From: Lutibacter litoralis
GTDB lineage: Bacteria > Bacteroidota > Bacteroidia > Flavobacteriales > Flavobacteriaceae
Assembly (NCBI RefSeq): GCF_014646675.1
Contig: NZ_BMNS01000008.1
Coordinates: 128,910 to 192,909 of the forward strand
DNA length: 64,000 nucleotides
Direction: 5' to 3'
The notes below the pieces were generated by a model that saw nothing but the letters and a program-made list of their open reading frames with translations, made no database searches and had not been told where the DNA came from. Below are positions 39,774-48,618 of the stretch, in pieces. The stretch's first letter is position 1, and each line of letters opens with the position of its first letter. The position numbers were made by a program, and so were the translations under genes.

Positions 39774-42080
39774 TTAAATTATAACGAATTCATTTGAAGG
39801 GATTAAAACCTCATTATTAGCAACCATCATTTTTACCTCATTTCTAGATTCATTAAAGAATTTACATTCTGTTTGACTTTTGTAAACTTTAATAATATTT
39901 CCTCTAAAATTAATGGTAAAAGAGTACGATTTCCATTCTGCTGGTATTTGAGGGTTGAAGGATAACATACCATCTTCCCAAACACGCATTCCTCCAAAAC
40001 CCTGTACAACAGACATCCAAGTTCCTGCCATACTAGTAATATGACAACCTTCATGTACTTCGTGATTATAGTCGTCTAAATCTAAACGCGCTGTACGTAA
40101 ATATTGCTCATACGCTTTTGGCATTCTATCTATTGATGCTGCTAAAATAGCGTGTACACAAGGTGAAAGCGATGATTCATGAACTGTAATTGGTTCATAA
40201 AAGTCAAAATGATTTTCTAATTCTTTTGTGCTAAATTTATTTTCGAAAAAGTAAAAACATTGTAAAACATCGGCTTGTTTTATATAACAAGAACGCAATA
40301 TTCTATCCCAAGACCATTTTTGATTGATTGGTCTTTCAGATTTTGGTAACTCGTTAACAGGAATAATTTCTTTATCTAAAAATCCATCTTGTTGCAAAAA
40401 TAGTTGCTTTTCTTCATCAAAAGGAAAATACATGTTATCTGCAACCTTTAACCATTCGGAAGTTTCTTGTGCAGTTAAGTTTGTTTTTGAAATAACACGA
40501 TCAAAATCGTTGGTATATTCTTTTTTTACTCTATTTAAACAATCAACTGTATATTCGATACACCATTTTGCTAAATAATTTGTGTAAAAATTATTATTGA
40601 TGTTGTTTTCGTATTCATTTGGACCTGTAACTCCTAATATTACGTATTTATTTTTAGCTTCAGAAAAATTAGCTCTTTGATGCCAAAAACGAGCAATTGC
40701 AATCATAACTTCCAACCCATTTTTTGGAATGTATTCGAAGTCTTGTGTGTAGTTTACATAGTTATAAATTCCATACACCATGGCACCATTTCTATGAATT
40801 TCTTCAAAAGTAATTTCCCATTCATTATGACATTCTTCACCGTTCATTGTTACCATTGGATACAATGCTGCGCCATTTTTAAAGCCTAACTTTTCGGCAT
40901 TTTCAATAGCCTTATCTAATTGATTATAACGGTATAATAATAAGTTTTTAGCAACCTTATCATCTTTTGTTGCCATGTAAAAAGGAATACAATACGCTTC
41001 GGTATCCCAGTAAGTACTTCCACCATATTTTTCACCTGTAAATCCTTTCGGTCCAATATTTAATCGTGCATCAGTACCCAAATATGTTTGGTTTAATTGA
41101 AAAATATTAAATCGAATTCCTTGTTGTGCTTTAACATCTCCTTCAATTACAATATCTGCGGTTTTCCAAATATTAGCCCAAGCTCTGATCTGTGTGTTTA
41201 AAAGTTCTTGAAAACCTAATTCGGTTGCATTCTGCACATTTGATAGTGAAGCTTCATTTAAAGCTGAATTTTTATAATTTAATGAACTAACATAACTACC
41301 AAATTTGTAAATTGTAGCGATATCACCTTCTTTTACATTTATTTTATATATATAAGTAAGTTTTTTAGCTTCAACTTTAGTTTCTTGACCCACTGAAATT
41401 TCTTCATTATTTAAGGCTAAAGCAATTTGCATAGCAGTACTTACGTGAAACTCAGTTTTTAATGTTTTTGATAAAATACAGCCACTATTTTCTCCTTCAA
41501 CTATTTCTAAAATCTCCCAAAAGAATTCATCATAATTGGAATCTTCATTTTCAATACCTGCATCAATATAAGGTGCGTAGGTTATTTCTCCAGAAAAATT
41601 TAGTGCTTTTATATGGTATTCAATCGCGCCTGTTTCGTTAAAATCGATACTAACAAAACGTTTTGCAGTTATTTCAATTTGTTCACCCGTTTTTAATTGA
41701 GCATTAAAAGAACGACCTAACCAGCCTTCTTTCATATTTAATTCTCGCTTAAAATTTGAAATTTTACAGGTATTTAAATCAAATTTAGTCCCATTAATAG
41801 CGATATGAATTCCAATCCAATTTGGTGCGTTTAAAACTTTTGCAAAATACTCTGGATATCCATTTTTCCACCAACCTACTCTTGTTTTATCTGGATAATA
41901 AATACCTCCAATATAACTTCCTTGAAAAGTGCTTCCTGAATAATCTTCTTCAAAATTGGCACGTTGCCCCATGGATCCATTTCCAATACTAAACAAACTT
42001 TCGGAAGCTTCAACATTTTCTGCATCAAAACCATTTTCAATAATGGACCACTCGTTTGGTATAATATAGTTCTTGTTCAT
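39774..42080 (-). CDS. GH65 phosphorylase, probably maltose phosphorylase
   Basis: A 768-residue cytoplasmic enzyme (no signal peptide) with the GH65 N-terminal sandwich and an (alpha/alpha)6 barrel. Conserved blocks are FTGEKYGGSTYWDTEAY, TMNGEECHNEWEITFEEIHRNG with the general-acid Glu, and VHESSLSPCVHAILAAS forming the phosphate site. That supports a phosphorylase rather than a hydrolase. The neighbouring pgmB (4 bp upstream) strongly suggests that the product is beta-glucose-1-phosphate, hence maltose phosphorylase. Trehalose or kojibiose specificity cannot be excluded from sequence alone. Confidence 0.88.
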   Translation of the reverse strand: MNKNYIIPNEWSIIENGFDAENVEASESLFSIGNGSMGQRANFEEDYSGSTFQGSYIGGIYYPDKTRVGWWKNGYPEYFAKVLNAPNWIGIHIAINGTKFDLNTCKISNFKRELNMKEGWLGRSFNAQLKTGEQIEITAKRFVSIDFNETGAIEYHIKALNFSGEITYAPYIDAGIENEDSNYDEFFWEILEIVEGENSGCILSKTLKTEFHVSTAMQIALALNNEEISVGQETKVEAKKLTYIYKINVKEGDIATIYKFGSYVSSLNYKNSALNEASLSNVQNATELGFQELLNTQIRAWANIWKTADIVIEGDVKAQQGIRFNIFQLNQTYLGTDARLNIGPKGFTGEKYGGSTYWDTEAYCIPFYMATKDDKVAKNLLLYRYNQLDKAIENAEKLGFKNGAALYPMVTMNGEECHNEWEITFEEIHRNGAMVYGIYNYVNYTQDFEYIPKNGLEVMIAIARFWHQRANFSEAKNKYVILGVTGPNEYENNINNNFYTNYLAKWCIEYTVDCLNRVKKEYTNDFDRVISKTNLTAQETSEWLKVADNMYFPFDEEKQLFLQQDGFLDKEIIPVNELPKSERPINQKWSWDRILRSCYIKQADVLQCFYFFENKFSTKELENHFDFYEPITVHESSLSPCVHAILAASIDRMPKAYEQYLRTARLDLDDYNHEVHEGCHITSMAGTWMSVVQGFGGMRVWEDGMLSFNPQIPAEWKSYSFTINFRGNIIKVYKSQTECKFFNESRNEVKMMVANNEVLIPSNEFVII

Positions 42081-42084
42081 AATA

Positions 42085-42741
42085 TTAATTCAATATTTTT
42101 TGTATAAAATCTTTTGTAAAACCTGTTGTATTACTTAAAATATAATCTGCTTCCTTTAAAACTTCTGCATCACCAATTCCTATACTTAACATATTTGCTG
42201 CGTTAGCTGCTTCAACACCTGCAATGGCATCTTCAACAACTATACAGTCTTCGGGTTTTGTATTTAATTTTTGAGCACCAATTAAAAATACTTCTGGATC
42301 TGGCTTTGCTTTTGAAACATCATTTCCATCAACAATAGCCGTAAAGCGATTTAACAATCCTACTTTTTCTAAAATCAACGGAGCATTTTTACTGGCTGAA
42401 CCCAAAGCATATTTTATAGTATTCTGATCTAAAAAGTTTAAAAGTTCATTAATTCCAGGTAATATTTCATCAGCAGTCATTTTATTTACATACTGCAAAT
42501 ACTCTGTATTTTTTTTGACTAACAATGTTTGTTTTTCATCATCGGTTAATTCTACATTGCCTATTTTCAATAAAATCTCTAAAGATTCTACCCTACTCAC
42601 TCCTTTTAATAATTCGTTATGAGCTTCAGTAAATTCAAACCCCAAAGAGTTTGCTAAATTTCTCCAGGCTAAAAAGTGATACTTTGCAGTATCTACAATT
42701 ACGCCATCTAAATCGAATATAAATGCTTTTTCTTTTTTCAT
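42085..42741 (-). CDS. pgmB: Beta-phosphoglucomutase
   Basis: A 218-residue HAD-superfamily enzyme converting beta-glucose-1-phosphate to glucose-6-phosphate. The nucleophile motif FDLDGVIVDTAKYHFLAW (residues 8-25) matches PgmB exactly in style, with GSASKN (motif II), KPDPEVF (motif III Lys) and VVEDAIAGVEAA (motif IV Asp). The cap domain is of the usual size. It lies 8 bp after the MFS gene and 4 bp before GH65, so importer, mutase and phosphorylase form one unit. Confidence 0.94.
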   Translation of the reverse strand: MKKEKAFIFDLDGVIVDTAKYHFLAWRNLANSLGFEFTEAHNELLKGVSRVESLEILLKIGNVELTDDEKQTLLVKKNTEYLQYVNKMTADEILPGINELLNFLDQNTIKYALGSASKNAPLILEKVGLLNRFTAIVDGNDVSKAKPDPEVFLIGAQKLNTKPEDCIVVEDAIAGVEAANAANMLSIGIGDAEVLKEADYILSNTTGFTKDFIQKILN

Positions 42742-42749
42742 TTTAAAAT

Positions 42750-44096
42750 TTAAATTTCAACAGTTACTGTATCATCTACATCTTTAACTTTTATTACTAG
42801 TGCTGCTGCAATTAATAATGAAACACCACTAACTACAAGTGCATAAATTGGATTTCCACCATATAAATATTTTACCATTGGTCCACCAATAACTGCATTT
42901 AATATTTGAGGTAAAACAATAAAAAAGTTAAAGATCCCCATATAAACTCCCATTTTTTTAGTCGGAATTGAGCCTGCTAAAATTGCATATGGCATTGCTA
43001 AAATACTTGCCCAAGCAATTCCGATTCCGAACATAGAAAAGATTAGCCAATTTTCGTTTGGCATAAAATAGATTGAAATTAATCCTAATCCACCAAAAAT
43101 TAATGAAACTGCATGGGTCATTTTTCTACCAATCTTTTTAGCAATAGCAGGTAAAAAGAATGCGTATACTGCAGAAACAGCGTTGTACACTCCAAATAAA
43201 ATTCCTACCCAATCTCCAGCATTTTGATATGTTGTTCCGTGATCATCTAAACTTAATCCATAAATATGATGCGCAATAGCAGGTGTCGAAAACACCCACA
43301 TTCCAAATAAACCAAACCAAGAAAAGAATTGAACAGAACTTAATTGTTTCATAGTTAGGGGCATTTTCTTAAAATCCGAAAATATATCTAACAAGCTAGA
43401 TTCTTCTTCAACAGTTTCCTCTTCCTGTACCTTATTAAATAGTTCCATTTCTTCAGGAGTATATTCTTTAGTTGTAAATACTGTAACTACAATACTTGCT
43501 ACTAAAACAACTGCTCCAATAATAAATGATAATAATAAGTTTAATGGTACCTCACCAGTAACAGTTTCATTTGCAACCCCAAACCAATTTGCTAATACAT
43601 AAGGTAACCAAGAACCAATTACAGCTCCGATACCAATTAAAATAGTCTGCACACTAAACCCAAGTGTTCTTTGATCTGATGGCAAAATATCAGCAACCAA
43701 GGCTCTAAAAGGCTCCATAGCTACATTAAAAGAAGCATCCATAATCATTAACATCCCGGCTCCAACCCATAATGCAGGCATAAATTGAGTGAACATTCCA
43801 GCATTTGGCATTAAAATTAAGCCTGCAGCTGCAAATAAAGCTCCTACCAAAAAGTAAGGGCGCCTACGCCCCAGTTTTGTCCAAGTTCTATCACTATAAT
43901 AACCAATAATTGGTTGTACTATTAAACCGGTTAAAGGTGCTACAACCCAAAACCAAGACAATTCATGAACATCTGCTCCAAAAATTTGCAATATTCTACT
44001 TGCATTGGCATTTTGCAAAGCAAAACCCATTTGAATTCCTAAGAAACCAAAACTCATGTTCCAGATATCCCAGAAACTTAGTTTCCGTTTTTCCAT
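42750..44096 (-). CDS. MFS sugar transporter (SLC45-like), probable maltose permease
   Basis: A 448-residue inner-membrane protein with about 12 hydrophobic segments. The N-terminus SFWDIWNMSFGFLGIQMGFALQNANASRI and the loop YYSDRTWTKLGRRRPYFLVGA are typical of the sugar-specific MFS group next to maltose phosphorylase genes. An acidic cytoplasmic loop (about 220-240, KVQEEETVEEES) separates the halves. It should import maltose or short malto-oligosaccharides to the cytosolic phosphorylase. It is the first gene of the minus-strand arm, and the putative operator at 44279 lies upstream. Confidence 0.88.
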   Translation of the reverse strand: MEKRKLSFWDIWNMSFGFLGIQMGFALQNANASRILQIFGADVHELSWFWVVAPLTGLIVQPIIGYYSDRTWTKLGRRRPYFLVGALFAAAGLILMPNAGMFTQFMPALWVGAGMLMIMDASFNVAMEPFRALVADILPSDQRTLGFSVQTILIGIGAVIGSWLPYVLANWFGVANETVTGEVPLNLLLSFIIGAVVLVASIVVTVFTTKEYTPEEMELFNKVQEEETVEEESSLLDIFSDFKKMPLTMKQLSSVQFFSWFGLFGMWVFSTPAIAHHIYGLSLDDHGTTYQNAGDWVGILFGVYNAVSAVYAFFLPAIAKKIGRKMTHAVSLIFGGLGLISIYFMPNENWLIFSMFGIGIAWASILAMPYAILAGSIPTKKMGVYMGIFNFFIVLPQILNAVIGGPMVKYLYGGNPIYALVVSGVSLLIAAALVIKVKDVDDTVTVEI

Positions 44097-44202
44097 ATTT
44101 ATAAAAATTTATAACTAAAATTCTTATCAAAGCTAAAATTAACCTTGATTGTTTGCGTGAAGTGAAAATATTTTTTAGTACTGTAAAATTGCTTTTACTT
44201 AA

Positions 44203-44234
44203 CAAATATATAAATTAAATTTTCAGAAATTCAA
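44203..44234 (-). promoter_or_regulatory. Putative promoter of the MFS-pgmB-GH65 operon
   Basis: On the minus strand TTG (44234-44232) is followed after 21 bp by TATATTTG (44210-44203), matching the Bacteroidota promoter consensus. Transcription would begin near 44196, giving a leader of about 100 nt. Confidence 0.55.
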
Positions 44235-44278
44235 ATTAATGTTTGTTTTTAGGCTTAAATCTAGTGTTTTTTCTTACT

Positions 44279-44290
44279 CGAACGTTTTCG
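44279..44290. promoter_or_regulatory. Putative LacI-family operator upstream of the MFS operon
   Basis: CGAACGTTTTCG is a near-perfect palindrome centred on ACGT. It resembles the two sites upstream of susC (CGAAAACGTT and CAAACGTTTTCG). It lies about 185 bp upstream of the MFS start and just beyond the 3' end of the LacI-type gene. A position some 45 bp upstream of the predicted -33 element would suit an activator better than a simple repressor. Confidence 0.6.
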
Positions 44291-44311
44291 TAAATAGCAG
44301 GTTACAACTTT

Positions 44312-45337
44312 TTATTCTCCAATATAAGTTGATTTACGAATTTTAATTCCTGTAGAAATTACTTCTTTTTGAAATTCTTTTGGTCCGGTATGTTCAATTC
44401 TATTAATAAGCAACTCTGCTGCTTGCTGCCCCATTAAATAGCCGTGTTGCGTAATAGCTGTTAGAGGTGGTGAAGTAAACTTTGAAATTAATCCGCTTGT
44501 AAAACCCAACACTGCAATATCTTCTGGTATTTTATACCCTTTTTCAATAGCTATTTTCATGGCAATAGCTGCATAAATTTCATTTACTGCTAAAATGGCA
44601 TCTGGTACTTTTTCTAAATGAAAAATTTTTTCGATTTGTCGATATAAATTCTTGGTATCATTAATTTTAAAAACATAATCTTCATCTACCTCTAATCCAG
44701 CACTTTGCATTGCTTTCCTATAACCTACTTTTCTAAGTGCACCGACTGTTATATAATCTTCGGTTGTTAATAAAGCAATTCTTTTAGAACCAATTTCTAA
44801 CAAATGATTTGCAGCTTTAAAACCACCACCTATATCGTCTATAATAACTTTATCACATTTTAAAGAGTCTACAATTCTATCAAACAATACTAGAGGAAAA
44901 CCATCCTTTAACAACATCTCGAAATGGTTATAATCTTCTTTTTTTTGAGTTTCTCTAGCTATTGAAACAATTACACCGTCAACACTACCATTGGTTAAAA
45001 CACTAATGTTTGAGACTTCTTTCTCAAACGATTCATTTGACAAACAAACCATTACATTATATCCTCTTTTATTAGCGTGCTCTTCAATTCCATCTATTAC
45101 AGTTGAAAAGAAATGATGTACAATTTCTGGAATAATTACACCTATAACAGATGTTTTTTGTGCTCTTAACTGCAGTGCTAAACTATTTGGTTTGTAGTTG
45201 TAATAATCGGCATACGCCTTAATTTTTTCACGAACCTCTTCACTAATTTCATTACTATTTTTTAAAGCTTTGGAAACCGTAGAAATTGACACGTCAAATT
45301 CTTTCGCTATTATTTTTAAAGTAACTTTTTGCTTCAT
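44312..45337 (-). CDS. LacI family transcriptional regulator of the glucan locus
   Basis: A 341-residue regulator. The N-terminal helix-turn-helix is TLKIIAKEFDVSISTVSKAL with the hinge region YNYKPNSLALQLR. The periplasmic-binding-protein-like domain has TSVIGVIIPEIVHHFF, VDGVIVSIARET, DAILAVNEIYAAIAMKIA and DIAVLGFTSGLISKFTSPPLTAI. It lies between the susCDE arm and the MFS/pgmB/GH65 arm, divergent from susC. A malto-oligosaccharide-responsive role is inferred from position and shared palindromes; Bacteroides uses the unrelated SusR for the same task. Confidence 0.9.
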   Translation of the reverse strand: MKQKVTLKIIAKEFDVSISTVSKALKNSNEISEEVREKIKAYADYYNYKPNSLALQLRAQKTSVIGVIIPEIVHHFFSTVIDGIEEHANKRGYNVMVCLSNESFEKEVSNISVLTNGSVDGVIVSIARETQKKEDYNHFEMLLKDGFPLVLFDRIVDSLKCDKVIIDDIGGGFKAANHLLEIGSKRIALLTTEDYITVGALRKVGYRKAMQSAGLEVDEDYVFKINDTKNLYRQIEKIFHLEKVPDAILAVNEIYAAIAMKIAIEKGYKIPEDIAVLGFTSGLISKFTSPPLTAITQHGYLMGQQAAELLINRIEHTGPKEFQKEVISTGIKIRKSTYIGE

Positions 45338-45369
45338 TAAATATGTTTTTTCTACAATGAGGTTTTGTA

Positions 45370-45400
45370 CAAATATAATTTTTTAAAAAATGTGCGACAA
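45370..45400 (-). promoter_or_regulatory. Putative promoter of the LacI-type regulator gene
   Basis: On the minus strand TTG (45400-45398), 20-bp spacer, TATATTTG (45377-45370). The -7 element ends 33 bp before the start codon, so the leader should be about 25 nt. Confidence 0.65.
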
Positions 45401-45505
45401 ATTTATACGCTAAAAATGATTTAAATGTTATCAAAACCATCATTTAAGATTAAATAGTCTCAAATTTTAAAACTCACTCCAACGTTAGAGTTAAAAAGTT
45501 ATCAA

Positions 45506-45546
45506 CACGAAAACGTTGTAGTGAATCCAATTTCAAACGTTTTCGT
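45506..45546. promoter_or_regulatory. Pair of putative LacI-family operators upstream of susC
   Basis: Two palindromic sites centred on ACGT: CGAAAACGTT at 45508-45517 and CAAACGTTTTCG at 45534-45545, 24 bp apart centre to centre. A weaker AACGTT lies at 45481-45486. A perfect TAnnTTTG match (TAAGTTTG, 45561-45568) follows, so the second site overlaps the expected -33 region of the susC promoter. No good -33 TTG is visible, as might be expected of a regulated promoter. Confidence 0.65.
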
Positions 45547-45560
45547 AGTTCATTCAGAGT

Positions 45561-45568
45561 TAAGTTTG
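45561..45568 (+). promoter_or_regulatory. Putative -7 element of the susC operon
   Basis: TAAGTTTG matches the Bacteroidota -7 consensus TAnnTTTG. It would place the transcript start near 45575 and give a leader of about 70 nt before the susC ATG at 45648. The -33 half is weak. Confidence 0.45.
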
Positions 45569-45647
45569 TAAATTTACATAGTGAAATGTTAATCAATTTT
45601 AGTACAATTTTTTAAACAAAACTTAATTATTAATTAACTTAAAATAG

Positions 45648-48605
45648 ATGAAAAATTTTAAATTTTTTTTGTTTAGTGTCATACTTCTATTTCCAGCGCT
45701 TATGTTTGCTCAGCAAACAATAAAAGGAAATGTATCTGAAGCTACAAGTAATTCTCCGTTACCTGGTGTTGGCATTATTATTAAAGGAACTATTAAAGGA
45801 GCAGCAACAGATTTTGATGGAAACTATGTAATAGAAAACGTTAAACCTGGAGATGTATTAGTGTTTTCCTATATTGGATTTAACACTCAAGAAATAACCG
45901 TAGGAAGCAATTCAACAATTAATGTTGCTATGGTTGAAAGTGCGGAGTCTTTAGACGAAGTGGTTATTATTGGATATGGTGTAACAACTGTTAAAGATGC
46001 AACTGGTTCTGTTACTTCAGTTAAAGCAAAAGATTTGAATAAAGGAGCAATTGTTTCTCCTGATCAAATGTTAACTGGTAAAGTTGCCGGAGTACAAATA
46101 ACATCTGATGGTGGTGCTCCAGGTGGAGGTTCACAAATTAGAATTAGAGGTGGGTCTTCATTAAATGCATCAAACGATCCATTGTTTATTATTGATGGTG
46201 TTCCTGTAGATAAAGATGGAATTGCAGGTATTAGAAACCCGCTTAACACTATTAATCCAAATGATATTGAATCTTACACTATTTTAAAAGATGCTTCTGC
46301 AACTGCTATTTACGGTTCTAGAGCTTCTAATGGTGTAATTATTATTACTACAAAAAAAGGTAGTAGCGGTGAGCTTCAAGGAAGCTACAGTGCTAACTTT
46401 TCTGTAAACCGCAATAGTGATACGGTTGATGCTTTATCTGCCGATCAATTTAGAGCTTACGTAAATGAAAATGGATTACCTTCTGACATTGCCTTACTTG
46501 GAAATGCAAATACAAATTGGCAAGATGAAATTTTTAAAACAGGTTATGGCACAAGTCATAATTTAAGTTTAAATGGTAGTAGTGGTGCTTTTAAATTTAG
46601 AACTTCATTTGGGTACACAAACCAATCAGGTACCTTAAAAACATCAAATCTTGAAAGAGGAACTTTCTCTGTTAGCATTGGTACAGCGTTGTTAGAAGAT
46701 CATTTAAAAATAGATTTTAACAACAAACTATCATTAATCAATAACAGATTTGGAGATACTGGCGCAATAGGAAGTGCAATTTCATTTGACCCTACGCAAC
46801 CTGTTTACTCTGATAGTCCTAATTATGGTGGTTATTTTGAATGGCTTCAAGCAAATGGAAATCCAATATCTGTTGGTGCTCCAAGAAACCCATTAGCGTT
46901 ATTAGAACAAAGAAATAATAATAGTCATGCAACCAGAAATATTGGTAACATTCAATTTGACTATAAAATGCATTTCTTACCTGAATTAAGAGCTAATTTA
47001 AATTTAGGTTATGATATTTCTAGTAGTGATGGAGACAATAGTATATTTGATTCTGCTACTTCTTCAAATTTAGAACTTGCTACTTTAGGAAATATTTCTC
47101 ATTTTGAACAAGATAAAAAGAATATTTTATCAGATTTTTACTTAAATTATGCTAAAGATTTAGACGCGATTAATAGTTCTTTAGATTTTATGGTTGGTTA
47201 TTCTTATCAAAACTTTAAAAATGAAGGTTTCGACAGAAATAACATTCAAGATAGAGCATTAACAGAAGTATTAGATTACTATAATGAATTAAATTTACAA
47301 TCGTTCTTCGGAAGATTAAAATATTCATTTGTAGATAAGTACTTATTAACATTAACGTATAGAAGAGATGGATCTTCTAGATTTAGTAAAAGTAACCGAT
47401 GGGGTAACTTCCCTTCTGCAGCATTTGCGTGGAAAATTTATGAAGAGCCATTTATTAAAAATGTAGATGCTATTACCAACCTTAAATTACGTTTAAGTTG
47501 GGGTATTACAGGTCAGCAAGATATTGGAGATTACTATCCAGCAATTGCAACTTATTTAGCTAGTACAAATACAGCACAGTATCAGTTTGGTAGTTCTTAT
47601 TTAACAACATTTAGAGCACAACCTTTTAACTCAACTTTAAAATGGGAAGAAACTGAAACTTACAATGCAGGTATTGATTTTGGGTTATTTGACAATGTTT
47701 TATCTGGAGCAGTTGATGCATATTTCAGAAAAACAAAAGATTTATTAAACTTTATTCCATTCCCTGGAGGTTCTTCTTTATCAAATGCTGGTAATGCAAA
47801 CATTGGTAAAATGGAAAATAAAGGTATTGAGGTTACTTTAAGTACAAGAGCAATTAGAAGTGATGATTTGAACTTAGATTTTGACTTTAACTTTACATAT
47901 GCTGATACAGAAATTACGCAACTAACAACAAATGACGGGCCTGATTATGAAGGAGTACCTGTTGGTGGTTTTGACGGTGGTGTAGGTAATTACATTCAAA
48001 GACACACTGTTGGATATAGTCCTTATGCATTCTTTGTATTTCAACAAGTATATGATGCTAACGGAAAACCAATTGAAGGTGTATATGTAGATAGAAATAA
48101 TGATGGAAGTATTAGTAATGCCGATAGATACAGATTTGAAAAACCTACAGCAGACTTTACTGCAGGTTTTACAACCAATTTAACATATAAAGATTGGAAC
48201 TTTAATATGGCTTGGAGAGGTAACGTTGGAAATTATGTATATAATAATGTTGATTCTGCAAAAGGATTTAGAGATCAATTACTTAATCCAAGTTTTCCAA
48301 ATGTAATTGAAAATGGTGTTAGTAACATTTTAGATTCAGATTTTATAAATGGTGGTACTAATAGATATTTATCTGATTACTACGTTCAAGAAGCGTCATT
48401 TATTAAATTAGATAATGTATCAATTGGTTATGATTTTGGTAGTGTATTTGGAGAAACTTCAAACCTTTCTGTTTCTGGAACTGCTCAAAATTTAATAACT
48501 ATAACTGATTATGAAGGTCTTGACCCAGAAGTTGGTAGTGGTATCGATTTTAATATCTACCCTAGACCAAGAATTTACATGGTTGGAGTTAACTTAAACT
48601 TTTAA
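45648..48605 (+). CDS. susC: SusC/RagA family TonB-linked outer-membrane protein
   Basis: A 985-residue outer-membrane importer. The signal peptide ends at LMFAQ (about 21). A CarboxypepD_reg-like domain (about 23-100, TIKGNVSEATSNSPLPGVGI) precedes the box DEVVIIGYG. The plug has MLTGKVAGVQITSDGGAPGG, IRIRGGSSLNASNDPLFIIDGVP and ILKDASATAIYGSRASNGVI, the SusC hallmarks. The barrel ends in MVGVNLNF. It should import malto-oligosaccharides with the SusD lid encoded 13 bp downstream. It heads the plus-strand arm and is preceded by a regulated promoter region. Confidence 0.95.
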   Translation: MKNFKFFLFSVILLFPALMFAQQTIKGNVSEATSNSPLPGVGIIIKGTIKGAATDFDGNYVIENVKPGDVLVFSYIGFNTQEITVGSNSTINVAMVESAESLDEVVIIGYGVTTVKDATGSVTSVKAKDLNKGAIVSPDQMLTGKVAGVQITSDGGAPGGGSQIRIRGGSSLNASNDPLFIIDGVPVDKDGIAGIRNPLNTINPNDIESYTILKDASATAIYGSRASNGVIIITTKKGSSGELQGSYSANFSVNRNSDTVDALSADQFRAYVNENGLPSDIALLGNANTNWQDEIFKTGYGTSHNLSLNGSSGAFKFRTSFGYTNQSGTLKTSNLERGTFSVSIGTALLEDHLKIDFNNKLSLINNRFGDTGAIGSAISFDPTQPVYSDSPNYGGYFEWLQANGNPISVGAPRNPLALLEQRNNNSHATRNIGNIQFDYKMHFLPELRANLNLGYDISSSDGDNSIFDSATSSNLELATLGNISHFEQDKKNILSDFYLNYAKDLDAINSSLDFMVGYSYQNFKNEGFDRNNIQDRALTEVLDYYNELNLQSFFGRLKYSFVDKYLLTLTYRRDGSSRFSKSNRWGNFPSAAFAWKIYEEPFIKNVDAITNLKLRLSWGITGQQDIGDYYPAIATYLASTNTAQYQFGSSYLTTFRAQPFNSTLKWEETETYNAGIDFGLFDNVLSGAVDAYFRKTKDLLNFIPFPGGSSLSNAGNANIGKMENKGIEVTLSTRAIRSDDLNLDFDFNFTYADTEITQLTTNDGPDYEGVPVGGFDGGVGNYIQRHTVGYSPYAFFVFQQVYDANGKPIEGVYVDRNNDGSISNADRYRFEKPTADFTAGFTTNLTYKDWNFNMAWRGNVGNYVYNNVDSAKGFRDQLLNPSFPNVIENGVSNILDSDFINGGTNRYLSDYYVQEASFIKLDNVSIGYDFGSVFGETSNLSVSGTAQNLITITDYEGLDPEVGSGIDFNIYPRPRIYMVGVNLNF

Positions 48606-48618
48606 TTAACTGAAAAAA

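Noticed and set aside
28570-45337. Mobile element or genomic island boundaries around the glucan locus
   Set aside because: No transposase, integrase, tRNA-associated direct repeats or clear composition change was seen at the borders.
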